A stretch of 64,000 nucleotides of DNA from Stutzerimonas kunmingensis (GCF_021432085.1 NZ_CP090366.1:4526001-4590000), one strand, 5' to 3'. Shown: positions 1 to 9,302, numbered from the stretch's first letter. Made by a program: numbers and translations. Notes: a model not told the origin generated them from the sequence alone.

Positions 1-1
1 C

Positions 2-1249
2 GGCGCGATGCTGGTGCTCTTCCCGCAGGATCATCTGCTCGACCTTGCACGCCTGGCCGAACTCACCGGCCGCGAGCTGGCCGCGGTCAAGCCGGAGCGG
101 CTGGCGCGCATGCTGGCCAAGCACGAGTTGAGCCGCCTGCCCGGCCTGCCGCCACTGACCAGCTCGCCCTGCCTGTACGAAGAGTGCCTGATGCAGCAGC
201 CACGGCTATTGGTTGAATCCGGCCAGCCTGGCCTGCTGGTGGAGGTCAGCAGTGGCGACTTCAAGCGTCTGCTGAGCAAGGCCACGGCCGGTAGCTTCGC
301 CGTACCGCTGAGCAGCATCCGGCCGAACCTGGACCGCCCGGACGACGACCGCGCCGAGATCAGTCAGGCGGTGCAGAGTTTCACCGCGCGACGCATCCAG
401 AAACGTCTGGAAGAAACCATCGAGATTCCGCCGCTGCCGCATACGGCGCAGAAGATCATCAAGCTGCGGGTCAACCCCGACGCCACGGTCGACGACATCA
501 CCGGCGTGGTGGAAACCGACCCGGCATTGGCGGCGCAGGTTATCAGCTGGGCGGCCTCGCCCTACTACGCCGCTCCCGGGCGCATCCGCTCGGTGGAAGA
601 CGCCATCGTTCGCGTGCTCGGCTTCGACCTGGTGATCAACCTGGCCCTCGGTCTAGCGCTGGGCAAGACCATCAGCCTGCCGGACGACAAGCCGCAGGAC
701 GCCACGCCCTACTGGCAACAGGCGATCTATACAGCCGCGGTCATCGAGGGACTGACCCGTGCGATTCCCCGCGAACAGCGCCCGGAACCCGGCCTGAGCT
801 ACCTCGCCGGGCTGCTGCACAACTTCGGCTATCTGGTACTGGCGCACGTCTTTCCACCGCATTTTTCGCTGATCTGCCGGCACCTGGAAGCCAACCCGCA
901 CCTGTCGCACAGTCACGTCGAGCAGCATCTGCTGGGTATCACCCGCGAGCAGATCGGTGCCTGGCTGATGCGTCTGTGGGGCATGCCCGAGGAACTGGCG
1001 GCCGCCTTGCGTTTCCAGAACGACCCCGGCTATGACGGCGAAGATGCGGCCTATCCGAACCTGGTCTGCCTGGCGGTACGCATGCTGCGCAACCGTGGCA
1101 TCGGCAGCGGGCCGGATACCGAGGTGCCGCAGCAGCTGTTCGATCGCCTGGGTATCACCCGCGAGAAGGCCAACGACGCGATTGCCAAGGTACTCGCCGC
1201 TGAAGCCGCCTTGCGCGCCCTGGCGATGCAGTTCAACTCGCCACACTGA
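2..1249 (+). CDS. YbaK-like plus HDOD domain protein, 5' end cut by window edge
   Basis: The reading frame is open to the left edge, so the start is probably outside the window; an internal ATG lies at 8. The first ~100 visible residues resemble the YbaK/ProX aminoacyl-tRNA deacylase fold. The rest is an HDOD domain (about residues 140-340), with the typical IPPLPHTAQKI opening and the LSYLAGLLHNFGYL segment where an HD-like helix lies. HDOD proteins are non-catalytic HD relatives used in signalling, often linked to cyclic-di-GMP or stress control. Pseudomonads carry such YbaK-HDOD fusions of about 460 residues, which suggests that some 50 residues are missing here. It converges on gspM, with a hairpin between them. 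The domain call is firm; the biological role is unknown. Confidence 0.8.
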   Translation, partial: GAMLVLFPQDHLLDLARLAELTGRELAAVKPERLARMLAKHELSRLPGLPPLTSSPCLYEECLMQQPRLLVESGQPGLLVEVSSGDFKRLLSKATAGSFAVPLSSIRPNLDRPDDDRAEISQAVQSFTARRIQKRLEETIEIPPLPHTAQKIIKLRVNPDATVDDITGVVETDPALAAQVISWAASPYYAAPGRIRSVEDAIVRVLGFDLVINLALGLALGKTISLPDDKPQDATPYWQQAIYTAAVIEGLTRAIPREQRPEPGLSYLAGLLHNFGYLVLAHVFPPHFSLICRHLEANPHLSHSHVEQHLLGITREQIGAWLMRLWGMPEELAAALRFQNDPGYDGEDAAYPNLVCLAVRMLRNRGIGSGPDTEVPQQLFDRLGITREKANDAIAKVLAAEAALRALAMQFNSPH

Positions 1250-1260
1250 AAGCCCGCGCC

Positions 1261-1289
1261 GCCGGGTCTGTGCCTCGCACAGGCCCGGC
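1261..1289. terminator. Bidirectional hairpin between HDOD gene and gspM
   Basis: A 13-bp stem (1261-1273 with 1277-1289, one G-T pair) closes a 3-base loop. It lies 11 bases after the HDOD stop and 18 bases beyond the gspM stop, between two convergent genes. There is no T run on either side, so it may be a weak terminator or an mRNA-protecting hairpin. Confidence 0.6.
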
Positions 1290-1306
1290 GATGGATCAGG
1301 GCGCCA

Positions 1307-1822
1307 TCAACTCCCCGCGCGAAAGCTCACCCGCGCATTCACCAGCCCTTCACCGGCGCGCTCCAGGCTGACGTCAGCAATGCTCACGCCCTGCCCCTGC
1401 AGGGTATCGAACCAGCGCAACAGCAACGCGTACGATGCCCCCGGCAGGCTCACCTGCACGCTGCCGTCGCTGCCATTGTCGAAGCTCTCGATTCGCAGGT
1501 TGCCCTGCTGCGCGCTTTCGGTGATCACCCCCTGCAGCTGCTCCGGCGCCAGCTCGACCTGGTTGCTGCGCTCCATCTGGCGCGCCAGATCGGTGTTCTG
1601 CTCCATGTAGGCATGCAGTTCGCGCTGCGCCTGGTAATACTCGCGAGCGTCGGCGGCCTGGCGTTGCGCCGGCAGCCACAGCCAGAGATAGAACAGCACG
1701 GCGAGCAGAAAGGCGCCGAGCAGGCTCAGCGAGGTGCGCTCACGGGGCGCCAGACGCTGCCAGCGCTGCCACAGCGGCGAATCGGCGAGGCGCACGGCCA
1801 GTTGTTGCTTGAGATTCATCAT
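1307..1822 (-). CDS. gspM: Type II secretion protein GspM
   Basis: Inner-membrane assembly-platform subunit of the type II secretion system; GspM pairs with GspL and helps link the ATPase GspE to the membrane. The 171-residue product has a cytoplasmic N-terminus, one membrane segment (about residues 33-51, LLGAFLLAVLFYLWLWL), a coiled-coil-like stretch and a small periplasmic ferredoxin-like domain, the normal size and layout. Its ATG shares a base with the gspL stop (TGATG), which implies translational coupling. It is the last gene of the operon, and no gspN follows. A second in-frame ATG at 1819 is an equally possible start. Confidence 0.93.
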   Translation of the reverse strand: MMNLKQQLAVRLADSPLWQRWQRLAPRERTSLSLLGAFLLAVLFYLWLWLPAQRQAADAREYYQAQRELHAYMEQNTDLARQMERSNQVELAPEQLQGVITESAQQGNLRIESFDNGSDGSVQVSLPGASYALLLRWFDTLQGQGVSIADVSLERAGEGLVNARVSFRAGS

Positions 1823-2955
1823 CAGCCTCCGATCACCACGCGCGCGCTGACGCCATCGCCTTCTCGACTGGCCGAGCCCAGCTGCACGCTCTGACCGGTG
1901 TCACCCAGGCGTTGGCGCAATGTTTCCAGCGTGGGAAAGTCCATGGCCTGCACCTGCAGCGCCAGATCGCCGCGATCCTGGTTGTAGTCGAGCTGGCCGA
2001 TGGTCACCGGAATGCCGTCCTCCAGTGCCGCGGCGGCGTGGTCGAGCAGGCGCAGAAAGCCCGTCTGGCCACCGCTGCCGCGGGCCAGATGATCATCGAA
2101 CTGCGCGCGCATGTTGACGATGCGGATGTCTTCGGGAAACAGCTCGCGATACAGCGCCAGACTGGCCTCGGCGTAGGCATCGCCCTGGCGCTGGAAATAC
2201 CAGGCCTGACTCAGGTTGAAGCCCAGCTGCACCAGCAGGATCAGGCCGGCCACGGCGAATAGCGGTTTCCAGTAACCGAGGCCGGTATTGCCAACCTCCA
2301 CGGCGAAGTCACCCTGGGCAAGGTTGATCGCTGCCGCGCGCTGCGAACCGAGAAGCGCATAGGGATCGTCCACCTGCCGGTAGTCGTCGAGCGCCAGCGG
2401 CGGCTCGCTTTCGCTGCCCTGCGCATGCCAGGGCGCCGGGCAGAGGCCGGACAGCTGCGGCCAATCCTCGGTGGCGAAGGCCAAGCGCGTTTCGCCGACG
2501 CCGCCGAGCAGGCCACGCTCACCGATGAACAACAGCTGCGTGCCGTCCCGCGGCAGCAGATCGGCGTCGACATGAATCGCCACGATCAGCAGGCCCAGCT
2601 CGCGCAACTGGCCAAGCCAGTCATCCAGAAGCTGGCGGCGGATCGCTACGACCCGCAGGCGGCCGTCCGGCAGTGCTTCGCCGAGGGCCAGATGCAGATC
2701 GTCGACGTTTTCCGCCAGCAGTTCCTCGGCGGCGTAGGCCAGCGCCTGCTGCATCCAGCGCGCCTTGCGCGTCGGCAGGGTGACGGCGAAAAAGCTGCAG
2801 ACTTCCGCCGGCAGGATCAGGCTGATCGCGCCATTGCCTGCGGCGCATTCGCCCAGTGGCTGCCAGCGGCCGGGTTCGTCCTTTGGCAGCCAGTAGACGC
2901 GGGTCTCGGCATCGAGCCGGGCCGGACTGTCGGCGGGCAGAAACAGGCAATCCAT
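1822..2955 (-). CDS. gspL: Type II secretion protein GspL
   Basis: Bitopic inner-membrane protein that recruits the ATPase GspE through its cytoplasmic actin-like domain and binds GspM in the periplasm. The 377-residue product has the N-terminal cytoplasmic domain (about 1-225), one membrane segment near 230-255 (WKPLFAVAGLILLVQLGFNL) and a periplasmic C-terminal domain. It starts 3 bases after the gspK stop and overlaps gspM. Sequence identity among GspL proteins is low, so the call rests on architecture plus its position between gspK and gspM. Confidence 0.92.
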   Translation of the reverse strand: MDCLFLPADSPARLDAETRVYWLPKDEPGRWQPLGECAAGNGAISLILPAEVCSFFAVTLPTRKARWMQQALAYAAEELLAENVDDLHLALGEALPDGRLRVVAIRRQLLDDWLGQLRELGLLIVAIHVDADLLPRDGTQLLFIGERGLLGGVGETRLAFATEDWPQLSGLCPAPWHAQGSESEPPLALDDYRQVDDPYALLGSQRAAAINLAQGDFAVEVGNTGLGYWKPLFAVAGLILLVQLGFNLSQAWYFQRQGDAYAEASLALYRELFPEDIRIVNMRAQFDDHLARGSGGQTGFLRLLDHAAAALEDGIPVTIGQLDYNQDRGDLALQVQAMDFPTLETLRQRLGDTGQSVQLGSASREGDGVSARVVIGG

Positions 2956-2958
2956 GGT

Positions 2959-3948
2959 CTAGCGTTCTCCGTCGGATGGGAGGGTCTGCCGGGCAGGCTG
3001 ACCGAGATTTCGCGCGAGCACGCGGACGCTGCCGTCCTGCTCACGTTGCAACAGGCTGACCAGCGCCAGCCGGCGGTCGCCCAGGCGCACTTCACTGGTG
3101 GCCTGGAAGAATTGACTGCCAACCGCCAGCGCAGTGCCCTGCAGCGTAGTCCCGGCCAGCGCCGGCTGCGCGAGGAACGCCGCGCTGTTGCGAAACGGCG
3201 CGGCGCGGCGCAGCTCGACCAGCGACTCGGCCGCGCCAAGGCTGATGTTGTCGCTCAGGCTGGAAAGCACCATCGCGCTCGCCGTGTTGACGTTCAGCGG
3301 CACGTTGGGCGGCAACGCGACGACATAGGGCGCCAGGCGCTGGAAATCCTCTTCGCGCATGTCCAGCAGCAGGCGCAGCTCGGACAGGTCGTGGAGCCGG
3401 CGACCGGCGCTGCGATAGGGCGTATCGAGGCCGAGATAGGCGTTGTCTTCGGCACCCAGCTCACCGCTCGGCTGCTGGTCGGGATCGATCCAGTCGAGCA
3501 GGCGCTCGGCATAGGGCGCGCTGATCTGCAGACGCAGCAGCAGCCGGCGGAACTGCTGAACCGCGGCGGGGTTGGGCTGCTGGTCGCGCAGCAGGTCGTT
3601 GAGGTTGAAGCGTCCTGCGAGATCCTCGATACGCACGAGGATCTCGCCCTGATCGATCTCGAACGCCGGCAGCGGCTGCGCCCAGGGCTCGAGCAAATGA
3701 TCGACGGCCGCGGCCTCACCATTGGCGCCTGTCTCGCCCGTCGCGCCAGCCCGCAGATCGCGAGCGAGCATGGCCTGCGCCAGCGCTTCGCCGCCCAGCG
3801 CGTAATGCCAGGCCTGGCGTGCCTGCAGCTGGTTGCTGCTGGCACGAATGCTGAGCTGCTGGCGCGCGACCATCGCCGCGCTGACCACGGTGACGATGGC
3901 CACCACCAGCAGCACGGTAATCAGGGCAACGCCGCGCTGGCACCTCAT
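2959..3948 (-). CDS. gspK: Type II secretion minor pseudopilin GspK
   Basis: Large minor pseudopilin that, with GspI and GspJ, forms the tip complex of the pseudopilus. I place the start at 3948 because it gives the prepilin leader MRCQRG followed by VALITVLLVVAIVTVV; an upstream in-frame extension is only a shadow of gspJ. As usual for GspK there is no Glu at mature position 5. The product is 329 residues, with the large alpha domain containing NVNTASAMVL, a helix-hairpin-helix-like segment typical of the family. Its ATG overlaps the gspJ stop (ATGA). Confidence 0.95.
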   Translation of the reverse strand: MRCQRGVALITVLLVVAIVTVVSAAMVARQQLSIRASSNQLQARQAWHYALGGEALAQAMLARDLRAGATGETGANGEAAAVDHLLEPWAQPLPAFEIDQGEILVRIEDLAGRFNLNDLLRDQQPNPAAVQQFRRLLLRLQISAPYAERLLDWIDPDQQPSGELGAEDNAYLGLDTPYRSAGRRLHDLSELRLLLDMREEDFQRLAPYVVALPPNVPLNVNTASAMVLSSLSDNISLGAAESLVELRRAAPFRNSAAFLAQPALAGTTLQGTALAVGSQFFQATSEVRLGDRRLALVSLLQREQDGSVRVLARNLGQPARQTLPSDGER

Positions 3949-4658
3949 TGCGGCAGCTCCCCTTCGAACGGCTCGGGCACGCCTTCGGCGCCGGGCAATG
4001 CCTGCTGCATCGTCTGCTCGACGGCGTCGGGCAGGCGCAGCAGACGGGTGATACGGCCGTAGCGGGCGTGCTCGATATTCAATTCCAGGGCGATCGGCAG
4101 GCGCTCGGCGGCGTTCTCCGGGCTGCCGCGACCGAAATCGAACGGCGGCCACTCCTCGTGCCACACCGCCTCCTCGTCCAGGTAGCGCAACTGCAGGCCC
4201 TGCACGTCTTCCAGTACCCGCTGCACGCGCGGCTCGCTGTCGAGGTCACGGTCCAGCACCACCCAGTAGACGCGCTCGAGCTTGTCGCCAGCCAGGCGCC
4301 AGCGCACCCGCTGCAGATTGGCGCGACGCAGCCCGGTGGGATTGCGCCAGCCGGCACGGGTCAGCTCCAGCACCGGCGCGCCGTCTTCGCCATCGAGCTG
4401 ACCGATGAAGGCATTGCGCTCGTCGCCGAACTCATCACGGATCGGCCGCCCGACCACCTGCTGCAGGTCACGTTCGAAGGCCCACACCGCGCGGCTCAGC
4501 TCGCGCAGCTGCAGCTCCTGGGCACGCACCGCCTCATCGCTTTGCAGCACCGCTTCGAGCATGCGATAGGTGCCGAGGCCAAGCAGCGCGAACAGGGCAA
4601 TGGCAATCAACAGCTCGAGCAGGGTGAAACCGGCGCTGGTGCGCGCGTGAGCATTCAT
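3945..4658 (-). CDS. gspJ: Type II secretion minor pseudopilin GspJ
   Basis: Minor pseudopilin of the type II secretion pseudopilus tip. The start at 4658 gives a short leader ending in Gly and the prepilin core GFTLLELLIAIALFALLGLG, with Glu at +5 of the mature form, so the prepilin peptidase (PilD/GspO, not in this window) should cleave it. The 237-residue length fits the family. The gene overlaps gspI upstream and gspK downstream by 4 bases each. The 55 extra in-frame residues upstream of 4658 have no leader character and were excluded. Confidence 0.95.
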   Translation of the reverse strand: MNAHARTSAGFTLLELLIAIALFALLGLGTYRMLEAVLQSDEAVRAQELQLRELSRAVWAFERDLQQVVGRPIRDEFGDERNAFIGQLDGEDGAPVLELTRAGWRNPTGLRRANLQRVRWRLAGDKLERVYWVVLDRDLDSEPRVQRVLEDVQGLQLRYLDEEAVWHEEWPPFDFGRGSPENAAERLPIALELNIEHARYGRITRLLRLPDAVEQTMQQALPGAEGVPEPFEGELPQ

Positions 4659-5074
4659 TGGCGCGCGGCTCCCGGGCCGACACCGATGAATCCGGTGAGG
4701 CTGGTGACCGCGCGCTCGGGTACCGGATCGCTGCGGCCACGCGATGTCTGCAGCGCAACCCAGACGGTCACCCGCAGCAGGCCCGGATCGGCGCTGGCCT
4801 CGATTTCGCTGAGCGTTTGCCACTGGCGGCTGCCGTACTCCAGCGCCTGGGTTTCGCGGCCGATGGCAGGCGGGGTTTGCTGCAACTGCAGTTCGCTGAT
4901 GCGGTTGTCGGCGATCCAGCCGGCCAGGGTCAGTTCCTCCAGCCGCCCGGCGTTGGTCAGGCTACGCCCGGCCGCAGTGAGCACCACGGCCGACACGCTG
5001 GCGAAGATCGCCAGTGCCACCAGCACTTCCAGCAGGGTGAAACCGCGGCCGGCCCTGGCCAGGCGCCTGCTCAT
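4655..5074 (-). CDS. gspI: Type II secretion minor pseudopilin GspI
   Basis: Minor pseudopilin that nucleates the GspI-J-K tip complex. The leader MSRRLARAGRG is followed by FTLLEVLVALAIFASVSAVV, with Gly at -1 and Glu at +5. The 139-residue length is slightly above the usual 120-130. It overlaps gspH by 4 bases (5071-5074) and gspJ by 4 bases, part of a chain of ATGA junctions from gspH to gspK. Confidence 0.95.
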   Translation of the reverse strand: MSRRLARAGRGFTLLEVLVALAIFASVSAVVLTAAGRSLTNAGRLEELTLAGWIADNRISELQLQQTPPAIGRETQALEYGSRQWQTLSEIEASADPGLLRVTVWVALQTSRGRSDPVPERAVTSLTGFIGVGPGAARQ

Positions 5075-5640
5075 CGCCTGTCCTCGATGACTTGCGCCTC
5101 AGGCAGACGGAAGCCGTCGCTGGTGACCAGCCAGCCACCGCCGCGCGGCTTGCGTTCGGACAGGCGCAGGCTGAACGGCGACAGCTCGCCGCTGGAAAGA
5201 ATCAGCAACTGCGGCTCCAGCCGCGGCGCACGACGTTCGGTTCGCTCACCTTTGCTCGACAGCCCGGCACGGTCGTCCTCGCGCTGGGTCGGGGCCACCA
5301 GTTCCAGCGGCGTGCCGTCCAGCTCAAGGTCCAGGCGCATCCACTCCGGCACCTTGTGCACCTTGCGTCGCTCGACTTCCAGCCAGCGCGTCGCTGCCTC
5401 GTCATAGCGCAGTACGCGATAGCCCTCGCTGTTGACCAGCAGGCCGTACTCCCGGCTGTCGAGCACCGCCTCGTCGCTGAGCACGCCGATCAGCGCGGCC
5501 AGGCGGCGCGCCTCGTCACGCAGCTCGCGCGAGGTGCTCGAGCCTCCGACGCTGAGCACCGCCACGCTGACCAGAATGCCCAGCAGGACGATCACCACCA
5601 GCAGTTCGATCAGCGTGAAGGCGCGGGCGCGTTGCCGCAT
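5071..5640 (-). CDS. gspH: Type II secretion minor pseudopilin GspH
   Basis: Minor pseudopilin that joins the tip complex to the GspG shaft. It has a class III leader, MRQRARA, followed by FTLIELLVVIVLLGILVSVA with Glu at +5. The residue before the cut site is Ala, not the near-invariant Gly (read directly from the codons after the ATG). Family studies report that small residues at -1 are tolerated by prepilin peptidases, so it may still be processed. The 189-residue product is 3 bases downstream of gspG and overlaps gspI. Confidence 0.93.
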   Translation of the reverse strand: MRQRARAFTLIELLVVIVLLGILVSVAVLSVGGSSTSRELRDEARRLAALIGVLSDEAVLDSREYGLLVNSEGYRVLRYDEAATRWLEVERRKVHKVPEWMRLDLELDGTPLELVAPTQREDDRAGLSSKGERTERRAPRLEPQLLILSSGELSPFSLRLSERKPRGGGWLVTSDGFRLPEAQVIEDRR

Positions 5641-5643
5641 CGA

Positions 5644-6078
5644 TTACAGGTCCCAGTTACCGATGTCGGCGTTTAGATCGCTGCCGCCCGGCTTGCCGTC
5701 GGCGCCGAAGGAATAGAGGTCGAACTGGCCCTGGGTGCCTGGCGACAGGTACTGATAGTCGTTGCCCCAAGGGTCCTTGGGCAGGCGCTTGAGATAGCCG
5801 TCGCGGTTCCAGTTCTTCGGCTGCGGGTTGCCGGAAGGCTTCTTCACCAGCGCATCCAGGCCCTGCTGGGTGCTCGGATAGGCGAAATTGTCCAGCTTGT
5901 ACATGTCCAGCGCCGCGGCGATCGCCTTGATGTCGCCCTTGGCCACGGTGACCTTGGCCTGGTCCGGGCGGCTCATCACCTGCGGCACCACCAGCGCGGC
6001 GAGGATGCCGAGAATGACCACCACCACCATGATCTCGATGAGGGTGAAGCCCCCTTGCGTACGTCGTTGCAACTTCAT
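5644..6078 (-). CDS. gspG: Type II secretion major pseudopilin GspG
   Basis: Major pseudopilin that builds the periplasmic pseudopilus driving substrates through the secretin. The leader MKLQRRTQGG is followed by FTLIEIMVVVVILGILAALV, with Gly at -1 and Glu at +5. The C-terminal region DPWGNDYQYLSPG and the Asp-rich FGADGKPGGSD and DIGNWDL carry the calcium-binding loop typical of GspG. At 144 residues it is full length. It lies 5 bases after the gspF stop. This is the most strongly conserved gene of the operon after gspE. Confidence 0.97.
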   Translation of the reverse strand: MKLQRRTQGGFTLIEIMVVVVILGILAALVVPQVMSRPDQAKVTVAKGDIKAIAAALDMYKLDNFAYPSTQQGLDALVKKPSGNPQPKNWNRDGYLKRLPKDPWGNDYQYLSPGTQGQFDLYSFGADGKPGGSDLNADIGNWDL

Positions 6079-6083
6079 TGTCG

Positions 6084-7298
6084 TTACCCCACCAGTTGGT
6101 TGAGAGAGAGGATCGGCATCAGGATGGCCAGCACGATGACCAGCACCACCGCCCCCATGAACACCAGCATGAACGGCTCGAACAGGCCGACCAGCAATGA
6201 CACCTGGGCGGCAAGGTCGTTCTCCTGATTGCGCGCGGTTCGCGCCAGCATCTGATCCAGTTCACCGGATTTCTCCCCGCTGGCGATCATGTGCAGCATC
6301 ATCGGCGGGAACTCCCCGGTGGCGTCCAGCGCGCGGGTCAGGCTGCTGCCTTCACGCACCTTCTGCGCCGCCTCCACCACCCGCTCGCGGATGCGCAGGT
6401 TGGCGATCACCGCAGCGGCGATAGACAGCGCTTCCACCAGGGGCACGCCGCTGCGCGTCAGGATCGCCAGGGTGGAGGCGAAGCGCGCCGTGTTGGTCGC
6501 CCGGCTCAGCCGACCGATCAGCGGTATCCGCAGGATGAACGCATGCCAGCGCAGGCGCAGCGCCGGGTCGCGCAGGGCCGCACGCATGGCCAGGAACGCG
6601 CCGACGAGGCCGAGCACGATCAGCCAGCCCCAGTTCTTCACCACGTCGCTGGTAGCGATCAAGCCGCGGGTCAACGCCGGCAATTCCTGGCCGGTGTTGA
6701 CGAACACCTTGACCACGTCTGGCACCACGTAGCCGAGCAGGAGCACGACGATGGCCAGCGAGGCGACCATCAGGATCACCGGATAGAGCAGCGCCAGCTG
6801 GATCTTCTGCCGCGATTGCTGACGCTGATCGGTGTAGTCGGCGAGCTGATCGAGCACCAGCCCGAGATGGCCGGCATGCTCCCCCGCCGCCACGGTGGCG
6901 CGGTAGAGCTCGGGAAACGCCGACGGATATTCGCGCAGGGCCGCAGCCAGGCTGTGGCCTTCCATCACCCGCGCACGCACGGCCAGCAGCATCGATTTGA
7001 TCTTCGCCGAGGTGGACTGTGCCGCTGCCGCGCGCAGGGCTTCCTCGATAGGCAGCGCAGCCTGCACCAGCGTCGCCAGCTGCCGGGTGACCAATGCCAG
7101 ATCGCGCGCCGACAGGCCGCGGCCGAAACTCAGGCCGCCACGGCTGACGTCTTCTTTGGACTTGGCCTGCTTCACCTCCAGCGGCGCCCACTGCTTCTCG
7201 CGCAGCAACTGGCGCGCCTGACGCGGGCTGTCGGCTTCGATCAGGCCCTTCTGCTCACGGCCACGCGGGTCGAGGGCAAGGTATTCGAAGGCAGCCAT
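6084..7298 (-). CDS. gspF: Type II secretion inner-membrane platform protein GspF
   Basis: Polytopic inner-membrane platform protein of the type II system. The 404-residue product has the two repeated T2SSF cytoplasmic domains (about 70-195 and 270-395) and three membrane segments (near 170, 220 and 375), ending in FMGAVVLVIVLAILMPILSL. The N-terminus (MAAFEYLALDPRGREQKG) is typical of GspF. It is separated from gspE by an unusual 150-base gap in which I see no gene, so a separate gspF-M promoter is possible. Confidence 0.96.
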   Translation of the reverse strand: MAAFEYLALDPRGREQKGLIEADSPRQARQLLREKQWAPLEVKQAKSKEDVSRGGLSFGRGLSARDLALVTRQLATLVQAALPIEEALRAAAAQSTSAKIKSMLLAVRARVMEGHSLAAALREYPSAFPELYRATVAAGEHAGHLGLVLDQLADYTDQRQQSRQKIQLALLYPVILMVASLAIVVLLLGYVVPDVVKVFVNTGQELPALTRGLIATSDVVKNWGWLIVLGLVGAFLAMRAALRDPALRLRWHAFILRIPLIGRLSRATNTARFASTLAILTRSGVPLVEALSIAAAVIANLRIRERVVEAAQKVREGSSLTRALDATGEFPPMMLHMIASGEKSGELDQMLARTARNQENDLAAQVSLLVGLFEPFMLVFMGAVVLVIVLAILMPILSLNQLVG

Positions 7299-7448
7299 CA
7301 GGCGGTCTCCAACAGGGGCGATCCGCGGTCGAGAGCGCCGCTACACAGACACCGGACAGCCGAGGGAGCAGCCGCGAATGGCACCACCATGCGATGTCGG
7401 TCAGGCTGCGGATGCCTCTGCGGGCGCGTCGGAATCAACCTCATCCCC

Positions 7449-8963
7449 TCACTCCTCACGCGTCACCCTCAGCACTTCCTCGATGGTGGTCACCCCCTCG
7501 CGCACCTTGCGCAGCCCGTCCTCGCGGATGCTCGGGCCCAGCTCACGGGCATGGCGCAGCATGTCCTGCTCGCTGGCGCGGGTGTGCACCATGGTGCGCA
7601 GGGCGTCGTCGAACAGCACAAGCTCATAGATGCCGGTACGCCCGCGGTAACCGAGGCCCCGGCACTGCTCGCAGCCTTCGGCGTGATACAGCGTCGGCGC
7701 CTCGGCCAGGCTGGCCCCGAGCAGCTCGCACTCGGCGGCATCGGCAACGTAGGCGCGCTTGCAGTCATAGCACAACACCCGCACGAGGCGCTGGGCCAGT
7801 ACGGCGAGCAGCGAGGAGGAGATCAGGAACGGCTCGACGCCCATGTCCACCAGGCGCGTGACGGCGCCGATGGCGCTGTTGGTGTGCAGCGTGGAGAGCA
7901 CCAGGTGACCGGTGAGCGAGGCCTGCACGGCCATGTCGGCGGTTTCCTGGTCGCGGATCTCGCCGACCATCACCACGTCCGGGTCCTGGCGCAGAATCGC
8001 ACGCAAGCCGCGGGCAAAGGTCATGTCGACCTTGGTGTTGACCTGGGTCTGGCCGATGCCTTCGAGGTGGTACTCGATGGGGTCCTCGACGGTGAGGATG
8101 TTGCGCGTGCGGTCATTCAACGTGGTCAGCGCGGCGTAGAGCGTGGTGGTCTTGCCCGACCCGGTGGGGCCGGTCACCAGAATAATGCCGTGCGGTTTCT
8201 TCACCGCCCGCTCCAGGTGGTCGCGATCCTGCTCGTTCATGCCCAGATGGCGCAGGGTCAGGCGACCGGCCTGCTTGTCCAGGAGACGCAACACCACCCG
8301 CTCGCCATTGGCCGAGGGCAGCGTGGAGACACGGATGTCGACCTCGCGGCCGCCGACGCGCAGCGAGATGCGCCCGTCCTGCGGGATGCGCTTCTCGGCG
8401 ATGTCCAGCTTGGCCATGACCTTGATCCGCGACACCAGCAGCGCCGCCAGCTCGCGCTTGGGCTGCACCACTTCACGGAGGATGCCATCGACGCGAAAGC
8501 GGATCACCAGGCGCTTCTCGAAGGTTTCGATATGGATATCCGAGGCGTTCTCGTTGATCGCCTCGCCGAGGATGGCGTTGATCAGGCGAATGATCGGCGC
8601 GTCGTCCTCCTGCTCCAACAGATCCTCGGTTTCCTGGATCTGGTCGGCCAGGCTGGCTAGGTCCAGGTCGTTGCCCAGCCCCTCGACCATCAACATCGCC
8701 GCCGAGGAATCGTGCTGGTAGGCGGCACCAAGCGCCTGATCGAAATCAGCCTGCGCTAGCCATTGCATCGGCAGACGCATACCAACGACCCGCTGCGCCT
8801 CCTGCACCGCCGTCAGCGCGGCGCCCTCGCGCAGGCCAAGGCGCAGCTCGCCGCCACGCTCCAGCAGGATCACGCCGTGCCGACGCGCAAAGGCGAACGG
8901 CAGGCGGCGCTGGGCCGGCTGTTCGAGCAGCGTGGTGACTTCGTTTACATCGAGTTCGGGCAT
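7449..8963 (-). CDS. gspE: Type II secretion ATPase GspE
   Basis: Cytoplasmic hexameric ATPase that powers type II secretion. The 504-residue product has an N-terminal GspE domain, Walker A GPTGSGKT at residues 265-272, the Asp box and a Walker B region near 327-338 ([12 protein letters not shown]), a His box ([10 protein letters not shown]) and a tetracysteine zinc site (C398, C401, C431, C434). This zinc site separates GspE from the retraction ATPase PilT. It is the first gene of the operon, with a 522-base upstream region shared with the divergent pntAA. Confidence 0.97.
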   Translation of the reverse strand: MPELDVNEVTTLLEQPAQRRLPFAFARRHGVILLERGGELRLGLREGAALTAVQEAQRVVGMRLPMQWLAQADFDQALGAAYQHDSSAAMLMVEGLGNDLDLASLADQIQETEDLLEQEDDAPIIRLINAILGEAINENASDIHIETFEKRLVIRFRVDGILREVVQPKRELAALLVSRIKVMAKLDIAEKRIPQDGRISLRVGGREVDIRVSTLPSANGERVVLRLLDKQAGRLTLRHLGMNEQDRDHLERAVKKPHGIILVTGPTGSGKTTTLYAALTTLNDRTRNILTVEDPIEYHLEGIGQTQVNTKVDMTFARGLRAILRQDPDVVMVGEIRDQETADMAVQASLTGHLVLSTLHTNSAIGAVTRLVDMGVEPFLISSSLLAVLAQRLVRVLCYDCKRAYVADAAECELLGASLAEAPTLYHAEGCEQCRGLGYRGRTGIYELVLFDDALRTMVHTRASEQDMLRHARELGPSIREDGLRKVREGVTTIEEVLRVTREE

Positions 8964-9026
8964 CGTCCAGCTCCACCAGCGATACGCAGCGACCCGACGT
9001 CACTGCGCTCGAAACACTCCAATCGG

Positions 9027-9047
9027 GTCCAACCAGCCTAGTTGGAC
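9027..9047. promoter_or_regulatory. Inverted repeat, candidate operator upstream of gspE
   Basis: GTCCAAC (9027-9033) and GTTGGAC (9041-9047) form a perfect 7-bp inverted repeat with a 7-base spacer, 64 bases before the gspE start. The half-site spacing (14 bases centre to centre) fits a dimeric regulator, but a transcript hairpin is equally possible. I cannot name the factor. Confidence 0.35.
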
Positions 9048-9302
9048 TACAAGGATTGAATGACATTTCAACGTGCGCGCGTTTTTCCTGCATACCCGAC
9101 TTAACCCGACACCAAGGTCGGAGATGCTTGGCACCGCTGACGAATACCCTGTCAATGGCGCGTCATTCATGATGCGGCCGTGTCGTGTGCCTGGCGCGGA
9201 CGAACTGGTCGTACGCAGAGCCAAACAGGACGCAATCTGCAGCGAAGCACGGAAAACAGGCAGTCATCCTGCGACCGGCGCGTCAAATACAATCGTTTGA
9301 TT

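Noticed and set aside
6291..8660. A 789-residue open frame on the plus strand opposite gspE and gspF
   Set aside because: It is antisense to two strongly conserved genes, has no recognisable domain and is typical of stop-poor complementary frames in high-GC DNA.
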